DNA of 64,000 nt, taken from positions 44,896,581 through 44,960,580 of the forward strand of contig OX442314.1 of the NCBI GenBank assembly GCA_949358305.1, read 5' to 3'. The notes under the pieces were generated by a model, which was not told the DNA's origin, searched no databases, and was given only the letters and a program-made list of their open reading frames with translations. Source of the DNA: Strigamia acuminata (Eukaryota; Arthropoda; Chilopoda; Geophilomorpha; Linotaeniidae). Positions 50,372 to 59,087 of this stretch are shown in pieces. Position 1 is the first letter of the stretch; every line of letters begins with the position of its first letter. A program made the translations under genes and the position numbers.

Positions 50372-51370
50372 TGTGGTGACCCGACTGGGGTGGGGCACGA
50401 AGAGTTTCTCTCGTGGCCTACATACGGGTAAAGAAGGGGAGTCGCACGCGCGCCTCCCTTCCCTCAGAGCATTGACATCCAGTCAATGGACGGGCGTCTG
50501 CCCTGGGGGAGTGGGGGAGATTCGTCTTCTCCACTATTGGGTGGCTTTAGTCACCTGTCACCCCCCGCTTTGTGCAAAGGAATTCGCCTTGCACTGAGCG
50601 GGGAGAACCAACACAAAAATCAACCAAGATACACGTAAAAGCCAAACGTCCTAAAACGATCAAGCCTAAGTACAAAGACTTCAGGAGTGACCTAGGACAA
50701 GGGACTTTCAACGTGAGTACGATTGATTTGTGTTAACCTCCGCAGAGTAACCTGCGAAACAAGATTACCACACTATTTTAGCAAGCCAGCTAGAAATAGT
50801 AAACCTACTCCAATTTAGCGAGTTGTGCAGACAAACGGTCGCACAAGCCTAAATTGCAGTAACCACGACGAGCGTTCCCGCCGCTGTGTGTATCGCCGGG
50901 AACCACCAAGCGTCCGCCGCTGTGTGATCGCCGGACACCTAAACAAAACCCTAAACCTAGACAACAGACCAGAAGTAAGACCTTTCAGGCATTCACTCGC
51001 GCCCGACCAGCGTGAGCCCGAAGGACCGAACGAGAAACGTGAGACGAGGACGCCATTCATTGCCACGCCGGCCCAAGACGACACCACGTTGCCACGCGGA
51101 CGCCATCTTGGATCCAGAGCGCCAACAAAGGACGACCTCGACCAGTTTCCCGCCAACTTCACACACCCCAACCTTTTACCTTTTTATTCCCTTACATATT
51201 TTATCCCTTTTACCTGTACATTCCCGTATAATAAATACATTTATTATATTTACCATTTTACATTGTTTGCCGTTTCACGTTATTTGGGTAACCGCTTGAT
51301 TAAAGCGGTATTGCGAGATTAGAGAGTGACTCATACCACGTATCAGCGACAGACCGAGTTGAGCGCGACA
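50372..51370 (+). repeat. 5' LTR of element C (999 bp)
   Basis: It runs from TGTGGTGACCCGACTGG to GAGCGCGACA. AATAAA is at 51230-51235. A splice-donor-like AGAA/GTAAGA lies at 50975, just after CCTAGACAACAGACC, similar in placement to the donor-like site in the B LTR. The 165-aa ORF in this LTR recurs identically in the other LTR and is not a gene. Confidence 0.95.
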
Positions 51371-51372
51371 CG

Positions 51373-51390
51373 TGGGGGCCTGTCCGGGAT
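51373..51390 (+). promoter_or_regulatory. Primer binding site of element C, tRNA-Pro-like
   Basis: It is the same 18 bases as in element B, two bases after the LTR: TGGGGGCC, then TGTCCGGGAT. Confidence 0.8.
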
Positions 51391-51438
51391 CGATTTAAAC
51401 GACTCGAATAGAACTTGAGATCATTTTCATACCCAAAA

Positions 51439-54400
51439 ATGGCAGACAATATCCGAGTAACGGATTCCGACTCCGACGCAAACAAGAGAGCCGGTAGCCG
51501 TAAAGGCGCCGACTATCACTTGCGATCTGGAGGTCCCTTACCCAAAGCCTCAGCGCACGAAGCGAGGCAAAAACGGCGCAAGCCTAAACCCGATCGCAGA
51601 AGCGCATCAGAGGCATCGCACCCGTCTCGTTCCGAGACGAGGCCGCGATTGGACGAGACAGAGCGGGGTGAAGAGCAATCTCACTCCAAACTGCCGCGTT
51701 CTAACCGTGACGGCGAGACGAGCGGAAACGAGGTTTTATCCCGTAACCCATCGCCTCGTCTAACGCACGACACCGAGGTGGGCAGTCCGAAAGCGGCGTC
51801 TCCGATACAAAAGACGGCCTCAAATACGACAGCTAATTCGGCACTAAACACGCCAATTACGCAAAGCCGCCCAGCTTCGGTCAGGTCTGAAGGACACAAG
51901 TCCAATGCGTCAAATACTGAGCGTGTTCCGAGCCAGCCTTACAGCGTCTCGGCCACATTGGTTGACACGATGCAGTTGGCACAGGCAGAAGGTGTACGAT
52001 ACACTCTGCCAACGGGAAAAATAACTGTGTACGAAACATTACAAATCGTACGTGCAGCTTTAAGAGCGCACAGGTTATCCCCAGAAATCACCGTTGTTGA
52101 AGGCGCATACGCTCAACAAATGGTAGATTCCGCTCAATTCGAAGCGGATGCCGAGAATGAGGCCCGACAAGCCATCCGCGAGAGAAAGCGGAAGCTGGCG
52201 GAAAGAGAAGCGCGAGCTCTCGAGTACGGCAAATCCCAGCGCGTTCCAACCACTCCAGAAGAGGTGGAAATAGTTGATCGAGCCTTACATGCACATCGTT
52301 ATGCATTCCGTTCTCAACAAGAAGCTGAACAAGCTTTCATGACTAGGCTGCAACGAGACAAACCAAAATCCGTTCGCAAGCCAGAAGTTAGCTCGTCCGA
52401 GTTGTCCGACGAGAGCGTAGAAGGCGACCCGAAGCGCACGCCGAAGGTCAGCCCTAAACCCGAGCGAAAAAAGGAAGTGCCAGTCACTCCACGCAAACGG
52501 GAGGTCTCGACCGAACAACGCGTTCGACCTCGCATGATGGCGTTAGACGATAACACTAACAACGCTATCAACCGATTAATAAATGCGAACAACGCGCGTC
52601 GTAACGAAGAACAGACTCACACGAGCCGACAACGCGACGACCCGCGGGGTAGCGACTGGCCACAGCCGGTGCCCATCCTCAAAGACGACGGACCTTCGAG
52701 AAAACATTCCGAAGACCGCACATCGTCACGAGAGGAACGTCAACGCGAAAGAGGACAGCAACAGTATCACTACGGAAACAGTGGTTCGTCGTCGGATGAA
52801 CTGGAGTCGAATGTACCCAGTCATCACGATTCGGAGAGAGGTTCCGGAGAGAGACGAAGGGAAAGAGAACGCGATGAACGCAGGGAAAGGGAACGTGACG
52901 ACCGTCGTAGGGGCCGGAAAGAGTCAAACTCTTCACGGCGCAACCCGCCACGCCGCTCACCGTCTCCCGACCCCAGCTCCGACCCCTCGTCCAACGACGG
53001 CAAACGAAATGATAAATCAAGTAATCGCCGGAAGAGATCCAACTCTCCGCGCGATAGAGAGAAACGACGTCGATCGGAAAATAGCGACCACCGACGGGAG
53101 GAGTTTCAGGACCTTCCCCGACAAAGCGCGTTTACCGATTCGACGGGTCGGCAGTATACGATGGGAGAGCTTGGAAGAGCCCTGCTTGGCTCGTTAAAAG
53201 CCGAAGGAATCGATCTGAGCAAACGAAATGATCGTAATCGTAACACTGGTGACCGCGTAAAGAAAAAATACGCTGTCTCCCGACGTGACACCATGAGTGT
53301 TACCGGGAATATTAGGTGGCAGTTTTATATTCAGAACCGTTTCGACGGGTCATGGAAAGCGGGAGATCGCTTCCTTGACGAAGTAATTCGAATTAAGACT
53401 GCCACTAAAGCCACCGTAGGAGACATGCTCACCCACGGTATTGTCGAGCTAATGACAGGCTCGGCACGTGAGTGGTACCAAGGATTGAAAGGCGTCAATT
53501 GGGACGACTTTTTAATGAGATTCGACCTGCGCTACGGCGAGACACCCGAAGAGGTGAGCCGAAAGATGCGAGGTCTTCGCCAGATGCCTGGTGAAACCAT
53601 AATGGATTACGACATTCGCGCCAGATTGTTGTTCGAAAAAGCCCCGATGGAATTCCATGCCACGGGATTCAACCTTTTCTTTCTCGGCGGTTTGTCGGAG
53701 TACTCGCAACGGGTGCTACTTGAAGAAAGGGCACCGACAGGAGGTAGCTACGAAGAAATGAGCGCCTTCCTGTTCGAGAACACGATAGATATCGAGAAGA
53801 GGTATTATTCCGCTTTACCAGAAGCGGAGAAAGCAGCGACCGCAAACCGTCTCAAGTTGAGTGCGGAAAGATATGGGGCGACAGATAAAATAATGCGCCC
53901 TACTGAATATCTTAGCGGTATAATGGAACTGGCAGAAGCTAGCGTTGGTTTACAAATAAAAAACAAACTGACATCCATGCTGCCTTCCAACCCTTTGGCC
54001 GCCCCTAAAAAGGCACCGACAGCGTCAGCCATGCAAGCGACACTGGAGGAGGTCAAGGAGGGGGAGGAAGCCGGACAAGATGCCGGAAAATCAGACGAAA
54101 AAGAAGAAAAAGACGATTATTCGACGGACGAAGAAATACGAAGCTATCGCGATACCTTATCAACGGGTTGCGATGAAGAAGGACCGCTAGTACATCTCAT
54201 CCATCGAGATAGAGCGGTAGAAGAATTTCGCGCCAGGTTAAAACCAAATGCCGGCCGAATTCCGAAGTATTTTCGGAAAAATTACACGCCACCGTCGAAA
54301 GGAGACTCTGAAAAAAAGAAATCGACTGAAGCCCCAAGAGACAAATCAAATATTCGTTGTTTCAAGTGTAACCAACCGGGTCACTATTCCAATGAGTGCC

Positions 54401-54519
54401 CAAGAACAGCGAAAGAAGACGCTAAGTTTGACGCAATAATGAAGCAGATGGCAGAGATTAAACTCGCCATGGCAAAAAACGAGTCAAAAAACGAGTCAGC
54501 GCAGGCGGCGAAGAAATAA
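51439..54519 (+). CDS. gag: Element C gag, 1026 aa
   Basis: The start is the ATG of MADNIRVTDSDSD. The N-terminal part is disordered with the DYHLRSGG motif. Residues of about 414-555 are rich in Arg, Ser, Glu and Asp (RERERDERRERERDDRRRGR, then RRSPSPDPSSDPSS), resembling the RS domains of splicing proteins. The capsid-like part contains GNIRWQFYIQNRFDGSWKAG and SAREWYQGLKGVNWDDF, close to B. The CCHC knuckle is CFKCNQPGHYSNEC. The last residues AKNESKNESAQAAKK contain a duplicated frameshift site. The protein assembles the particle and packages RNA. Confidence 0.95.
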   Translation: MADNIRVTDSDSDANKRAGSRKGADYHLRSGGPLPKASAHEARQKRRKPKPDRRSASEASHPSRSETRPRLDETERGEEQSHSKLPRSNRDGETSGNEVLSRNPSPRLTHDTEVGSPKAASPIQKTASNTTANSALNTPITQSRPASVRSEGHKSNASNTERVPSQPYSVSATLVDTMQLAQAEGVRYTLPTGKITVYETLQIVRAALRAHRLSPEITVVEGAYAQQMVDSAQFEADAENEARQAIRERKRKLAEREARALEYGKSQRVPTTPEEVEIVDRALHAHRYAFRSQQEAEQAFMTRLQRDKPKSVRKPEVSSSELSDESVEGDPKRTPKVSPKPERKKEVPVTPRKREVSTEQRVRPRMMALDDNTNNAINRLINANNARRNEEQTHTSRQRDDPRGSDWPQPVPILKDDGPSRKHSEDRTSSREERQRERGQQQYHYGNSGSSSDELESNVPSHHDSERGSGERRRERERDERRERERDDRRRGRKESNSSRRNPPRRSPSPDPSSDPSSNDGKRNDKSSNRRKRSNSPRDREKRRRSENSDHRREEFQDLPRQSAFTDSTGRQYTMGELGRALLGSLKAEGIDLSKRNDRNRNTGDRVKKKYAVSRRDTMSVTGNIRWQFYIQNRFDGSWKAGDRFLDEVIRIKTATKATVGDMLTHGIVELMTGSAREWYQGLKGVNWDDFLMRFDLRYGETPEEVSRKMRGLRQMPGETIMDYDIRARLLFEKAPMEFHATGFNLFFLGGLSEYSQRVLLEERAPTGGSYEEMSAFLFENTIDIEKRYYSALPEAEKAATANRLKLSAERYGATDKIMRPTEYLSGIMELAEASVGLQIKNKLTSMLPSNPLAAPKKAPTASAMQATLEEVKEGEEAGQDAGKSDEKEEKDDYSTDEEIRSYRDTLSTGCDEEGPLVHLIHRDRAVEEFRARLKPNAGRIPKYFRKNYTPPSKGDSEKKKSTEAPRDKSNIRCFKCNQPGHYSNECPRTAKEDAKFDAIMKQMAEIKLAMAKNESKNESAQAAKK
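54474..54492 (+). promoter_or_regulatory. Doubled -1 frameshift site, element C
   Basis: Two in-phase heptamers A AAA AAC lie at 54474-54480 and 54486-54492, separated by GAGTC. Slippage at either enters the same open pol frame. Confidence 0.8.
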
Positions 54520-57500
54520 CTTCTCGACCGTCTGCGCTATTCATGAAGAAGAAGGGGTTTAACAAAGGGTTCGATAAACCGCCACCAGTCAAAGAAATGG
54601 GTAGTGCCATAGCTAACGCCCAAATTCAAGACAGGGCCAACAACGCTTTGCAGGTTATTACCGCAAACGCCGAGGCTGAGGCGGAAGAACCGAACCTACT
54701 GCTTGAAGAATTACCTCAAGTAGTCGAAGACACAGAAGAATTTCGTGTTTTCATGTGCAACGTGGCGGTCGAATATACCAGCCGCCTATGTATGCTGCCC
54801 ATGACAATAGAACGCGAAAAAATTATGGGACTATTAGACTCGGGAGCGGATCGCTCGTTCGTTTCCGAAGACATAGTAGCATCATTGGGTCTCACCGATA
54901 AGATAAAAGGCGTTAATAAAAATGTACGTCTAAAAACCGCCAACGGAATGGCGCGTCCAAAAGGAGTTATATTATTGACCATGGAGTGGCTCGGAGGGGT
55001 AGAACAGCACCCTTTCCTGGTCCTGCCCACGTGCGACAGAATTTTTCTGTTGGGCTTAGACCTCATGGCGTCAATGGAAATACAACCAAATCCAATAACG
55101 AAATCTTGGAATTATATCAGAAATGATAGAGAAAGACCCGCAATTGTCGTGCCACCAGCTCTTATCAAAGAAGCGGCCGACAAGACACAGTGGGAGAAAG
55201 GCCTAAAGAAATTCGTTCAAGACTACGATTTTAAAGCATTCGTAGCAGAATTGCAACGGGACAATGTAGTGGAAACGCTTGTCGCCGACGCCGCTTTAGA
55301 ATTAAACGAAGCGGCAGCCCTACGAAGGGTCCTACTTAAATATGAGGGGATCCTGTCGAAAAAACCGGGCCGAACGAATAGGGCTATTCACGAGATTAAA
55401 TTGACGGATAATAAACCTATACGAGTTGCGTATAAGGGAATGAATCCGCAAAAACGTGAAATAGTGCAAAAAATGTGCCAAGAAATGCTAGACAGTGGCA
55501 TTGTCTCCGAGGCCCAGGGAGAATACGCGACGCGAGTTGTGCTCGTGATGCGCCCGGGCTCGGATCCGCGTCTATGCATTGATTACCGCCCATTAAACGC
55601 GGTGACAGAGATAGATCCCATACAGATGCCGTCTATCGAATCCATTTTGAGAGAGCTTAGCCTCTTTTCTTGGGTTACGACGATGGATCTGTCAAAGGGA
55701 TACTGGCAAGTTGAGATGAGGCCAGAGGATAAGCTAAAAACAGCATTTTACTCGCCAATTGGACGGTTGATGTTCAACGTCATGCCGTTTGGTTTAGTGA
55801 ATGCTCCCAGTACCTTTCAGAGACTAATCGAAAGCGTATTGGGTGATATCCTGCATCAGTTTGTGTGGGCATACCTAGATGACATAGTTATTGCCTCTAA
55901 AACATTCAAAGAGCACATTGAGCACATCGACCAAGTGCTCACCCGGCTGGCAAAAGCTGGGTTACACGTTCACCCGGGCAAGAGCAAGTTCTGTCGAAAG
56001 GAGCTTGCCTTCCTGGGTTATCGCATTGGAGTCAATGGGTTAGCTATTGGCCCCGAAAAAATCGATGCGATTAATCGTTTCCCACCACCCGAGGACGTTA
56101 AAGGTGTCCAACGGTTTATGGGAATGATAAATTTCTTCGGCAGGTTGCTACCGGGTCTAGCTGAAGTGGCAGCCCCAGTTACCGACCTCCTGAAGAATGA
56201 AAATGAATTTGTATGGTCAAAAGAGTGCAACATCGCATTTAATGCGATAAAGAGGATGCTGACGGAAGTCGGCGTAATGCCTCTACCCGACTTAAACCGG
56301 CCGTTCATATTACATACGGACGCCAGCAGAGTTGGGTTAGGAGCGGCGTTGCTCCAAACACACGTGCGCGACGGAGTCAAACAAGACCTGCCGTGCATGT
56401 TTATAAGTCGCAAACTCCAAGGCGCTGAAAAAAATTACAACGCCACAGAGTTGGAGTGTTTGGCAGTTGTGTGGGCTATAAGGAAATTCAGAGATTATCT
56501 CGAATATACCAAATTTGTAGTCCACACAGATCATCAAGCGTTACAATGGCTGATGAAATTAAAGGAGCCAGCCGGTCGACTAGCCAGATGGCAGTTAGAA
56601 CTGATGGCATGCGACTTGACCATTCAATACAAGCCCGGCAAATATAACGTCGTGGCTGACGCTCTGTCACGGGCACCAGTGTCAGATCCTATCGACGCTG
56701 ACGATGATGGCGAGGATGATTCCCGCATCATTTACTGCCCGACGAGTTGTCACCGTTGGGATTTAAGGAAAATGAATGAAATTCCTACCGCGTCTCCGGC
56801 AGATGTAAAATTCTGTGGATTCTGGACGCGGTTATACCAACCAGCTGCTGACAATTACCCAGATGCAAAGAAGGAATTTAAGCTAGAGCGGAGAATAAAT
56901 GACCCGCTTCTAAGCGCCTTCCACGCTCATGTCGGCAAGCAAATGCGAAGCAATCCCCCGACAAGGGAGGAAATAATTGTGCAACAAAAATTAGACAAAA
57001 AATGTCAGGACAGAGCTAGATTCGTACTGACAGGAAAATATCCGCCCAACTTAACCAGAAGGCAGAAGCGTCGTTATGCACACGAATCCATAGATTACCT
57101 ATTGGATGACGGCCTTTTGGTGAAACATCACCCAAATCACCAAGATGACTTGAGTGAATCGGACACCGCAGTAAAGGTAGTAATACCTGCTTCCTTAATC
57201 GGTCGCGTGCTGTGGTTGTTACACGGGCACCCGCTTGCGAGCCATGCGGGAGTAAGCAGAACACTCTATCGTGCTACACAGCTTTTTCACTGGACAGGGA
57301 TGAAAAAAGACATTGCTCTTTTTGTCCACCAATGTCAGCGATGCCAAGCGTGCAAGCCGAGGAGTAAATCACCATTCGAAACTATTTTCTTAGGGCCTTA
57401 CGCGCCTTTTGATTGTTTAAGTGTCGATGTGATGGGCCCAAAACCCGTTACGGGAAATAAAAATGCGTACATTATCGTAATAATGGACGTGGCGACTCGT

Positions 57501-58610
57501 TGGCCCGAGTTGTACGCCGTCGCTAGACCTTCAGCAGAAAAAATCGTTGAATGTATCTACGACGTGGCGTTACGTTACGGATTTCCACGTAAAATAATAT
57601 CCGATAACGGACCCCAATTTATCTCGAAAATTTGGGGTAAATTTTGTGAAAAATTCGGGATTGTGGCGTCACATACTTCGACCTACAATCCCAGAACAAA
57701 TCCCGTTGAGCGACTCAACAGGGACATTAAATATGCACTAAGCATATTCACTGACATCCACAATAGGTGGGATGAATACTTGAGGGAGATCGCGTTCAGC
57801 ATACGAACAACGGTCTCAAGGACGAGAGATTTTTCTCCGGCCTACCTCAACTTCGCCCGAGAGCTACGAGTGCCTTGGGACCCACGAGTGGCAGAGTCGG
57901 TAAATGTGGTGGACCCCGAGAAACCACATGAGTACGTGTATAAATTGGAACAAACAATTTCAAATACATACAAGCATATGATGGCGCACATTTTTAACAT
58001 GCGCGACCGCATTTTACAAGATAAAAGCGGTAAAAAATTTGTGAATTTCGAGATCAATGATTTGGTGTGGAAAGACACACACATCCTCTCAAATGCAGCG
58101 AGAGGAATCACCACCAGCTTGGCCGACAAGAGAGATGGTCCGTATGTGATCATCGACAAGCATGGCGGTAACGCGTATAAATTACGTAAGCTCGAGGACA
58201 ATACCGAGCATAAATCGATACAAGTACGAGAGTTAACTCCGTACATTCCGGAATTCCCGCAAGAAATGTGGGCAAAAGGCCAAGTCAAGTCTAAAACTGA
58301 CGGCCAAATCGTCGATATGTTCGCTGGCGAGTCGGAGAAAGCACCGCCAAGTGACAACGAGGAGTATTTCGACGCCCCTCCACCTCCGGTAAACAAGATA
58401 GTTGAATCCGTTCCGGATCCAATTTTGGTCGGGGGGGAAACAGGAGAAACTCCTGAAACAAACACAAAAAACACGGATAAAAAAAGAAATACACATGAGG
58501 AGGTACAGACACAAAAAATAAAAGAAATCGTACCTGTCTCGACTCATCACCTGCGGCTTCGTAGAAGTAATCCGTTTATAAAAGACGGAAAGGTCGTAGG
58601 AAAGGAGTAG
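54480..58610 (+). CDS. pol: Element C pol polyprotein
   Basis: Entered by -1 frameshifting; an in-frame ATG at 54543 is used for counting. The protease motif LLDSGADRS has DSGA at 99-102, the RT motif AYLDDIVIASK has YLDD at about 444-447, RNase H HTDASRVGLG is near 590, and the integrase zinc module HGHPLASH plus CQRCQACK near 895-940. Catalytic D (SVDVMGP, about 961), D (ISDNGPQF, about 1020) and E (NPVERLN, about 1055) are present, with a GPY module (KRDGPYVII). The tail is acidic and ends with LRLRRSNPFIKDGKVVGKE, similar to B. All active-site residues are intact. Confidence 0.96.
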   Translation, partial: RVKKRVSAGGEEITSRPSALFMKKKGFNKGFDKPPPVKEMGSAIANAQIQDRANNALQVITANAEAEAEEPNLLLEELPQVVEDTEEFRVFMCNVAVEYTSRLCMLPMTIEREKIMGLLDSGADRSFVSEDIVASLGLTDKIKGVNKNVRLKTANGMARPKGVILLTMEWLGGVEQHPFLVLPTCDRIFLLGLDLMASMEIQPNPITKSWNYIRNDRERPAIVVPPALIKEAADKTQWEKGLKKFVQDYDFKAFVAELQRDNVVETLVADAALELNEAAALRRVLLKYEGILSKKPGRTNRAIHEIKLTDNKPIRVAYKGMNPQKREIVQKMCQEMLDSGIVSEAQGEYATRVVLVMRPGSDPRLCIDYRPLNAVTEIDPIQMPSIESILRELSLFSWVTTMDLSKGYWQVEMRPEDKLKTAFYSPIGRLMFNVMPFGLVNAPSTFQRLIESVLGDILHQFVWAYLDDIVIASKTFKEHIEHIDQVLTRLAKAGLHVHPGKSKFCRKELAFLGYRIGVNGLAIGPEKIDAINRFPPPEDVKGVQRFMGMINFFGRLLPGLAEVAAPVTDLLKNENEFVWSKECNIAFNAIKRMLTEVGVMPLPDLNRPFILHTDASRVGLGAALLQTHVRDGVKQDLPCMFISRKLQGAEKNYNATELECLAVVWAIRKFRDYLEYTKFVVHTDHQALQWLMKLKEPAGRLARWQLELMACDLTIQYKPGKYNVVADALSRAPVSDPIDADDDGEDDSRIIYCPTSCHRWDLRKMNEIPTASPADVKFCGFWTRLYQPAADNYPDAKKEFKLERRINDPLLSAFHAHVGKQMRSNPPTREEIIVQQKLDKKCQDRARFVLTGKYPPNLTRRQKRRYAHESIDYLLDDGLLVKHHPNHQDDLSESDTAVKVVIPASLIGRVLWLLHGHPLASHAGVSRTLYRATQLFHWTGMKKDIALFVHQCQRCQACKPRSKSPFETIFLGPYAPFDCLSVDVMGPKPVTGNKNAYIIVIMDVATRWPELYAVARPSAEKIVECIYDVALRYGFPRKIISDNGPQFISKIWGKFCEKFGIVASHTSTYNPRTNPVERLNRDIKYALSIFTDIHNRWDEYLREIAFSIRTTVSRTRDFSPAYLNFARELRVPWDPRVAESVNVVDPEKPHEYVYKLEQTISNTYKHMMAHIFNMRDRILQDKSGKKFVNFEINDLVWKDTHILSNAARGITTSLADKRDGPYVIIDKHGGNAYKLRKLEDNTEHKSIQVRELTPYIPEFPQEMWAKGQVKSKTDGQIVDMFAGESEKAPPSDNEEYFDAPPPPVNKIVESVPDPILVGGETGETPETNTKNTDKKRNTHEEVQTQKIKEIVPVSTHHLRLRRSNPFIKDGKVVGKE

Positions 58611-58761
58611 AAAACGTTACGAGTCGATGGCGACGCTGAAAACAAAAAAATTAATCGATCGACAGCGCTAGCCATCAAAATCCGAGACTCGAAAAATTTC
58701 GCTAAGTCCAACAAAGCGGATATCGGTCGAATTCACGTCACGAGATGGCGTGGAAACGCGG

Positions 58762-58877
58762 GACCCGTAGCAAAATTATCGGCACGGGTCGGATACCGCG
58801 TGCAAAAGACCCCGTAGCAGCGATCGCGCACGGGCGTAGAAACAAAGGAGCCCCGTAGCGTAACATGCGCACGGGCT
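58762..58877 (+). promoter_or_regulatory. Array of three hairpins with a conserved bulged A, element C
   Basis: Each hairpin has CCCGT-A-GC on the 5' side and GC-ACGGG on the 3' side, with one unpaired A. Stems: 58762-58768 with 58784-58790 (GACCCGT/ACGGGTC); 58811-58815 with 58830-58834, with the inner stem continuing to a GATC loop; 58852-58856 with 58871-58875. Loop sequences and lengths differ while the stem is kept. It lies between the pol stop and ORF3 exon 1. Function is unknown. Confidence 0.6.
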
Positions 58878-59087
58878 GTTGCGCACAAGTCATAAACACC
58901 TGGTTCTGGAGTAAAATTACCCAGAACCCACCACGATTGCCTCGTTTTCACCCGGACTTCCGCTAAATCAGCTGATCGTCGTCCGCACGTGATACGCATC
59001 GAGTTTATTTTTAACCGAGTTTTGATCCATTTTACGAGGAGTTTTAAGTTTTTTCATCGTGGTCTGACTGAACGCGCAATCCTCACG

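Noticed and set aside
50825-51322. 165-aa ORF, identical at 63299-63796
   Set aside because: It lies entirely in the C LTR and has no recognisable domain.
57842-58474. 210-aa minus-strand ORF over C pol
   Set aside because: Antisense to the integrase C-terminal region, which is clearly coding on the plus strand.
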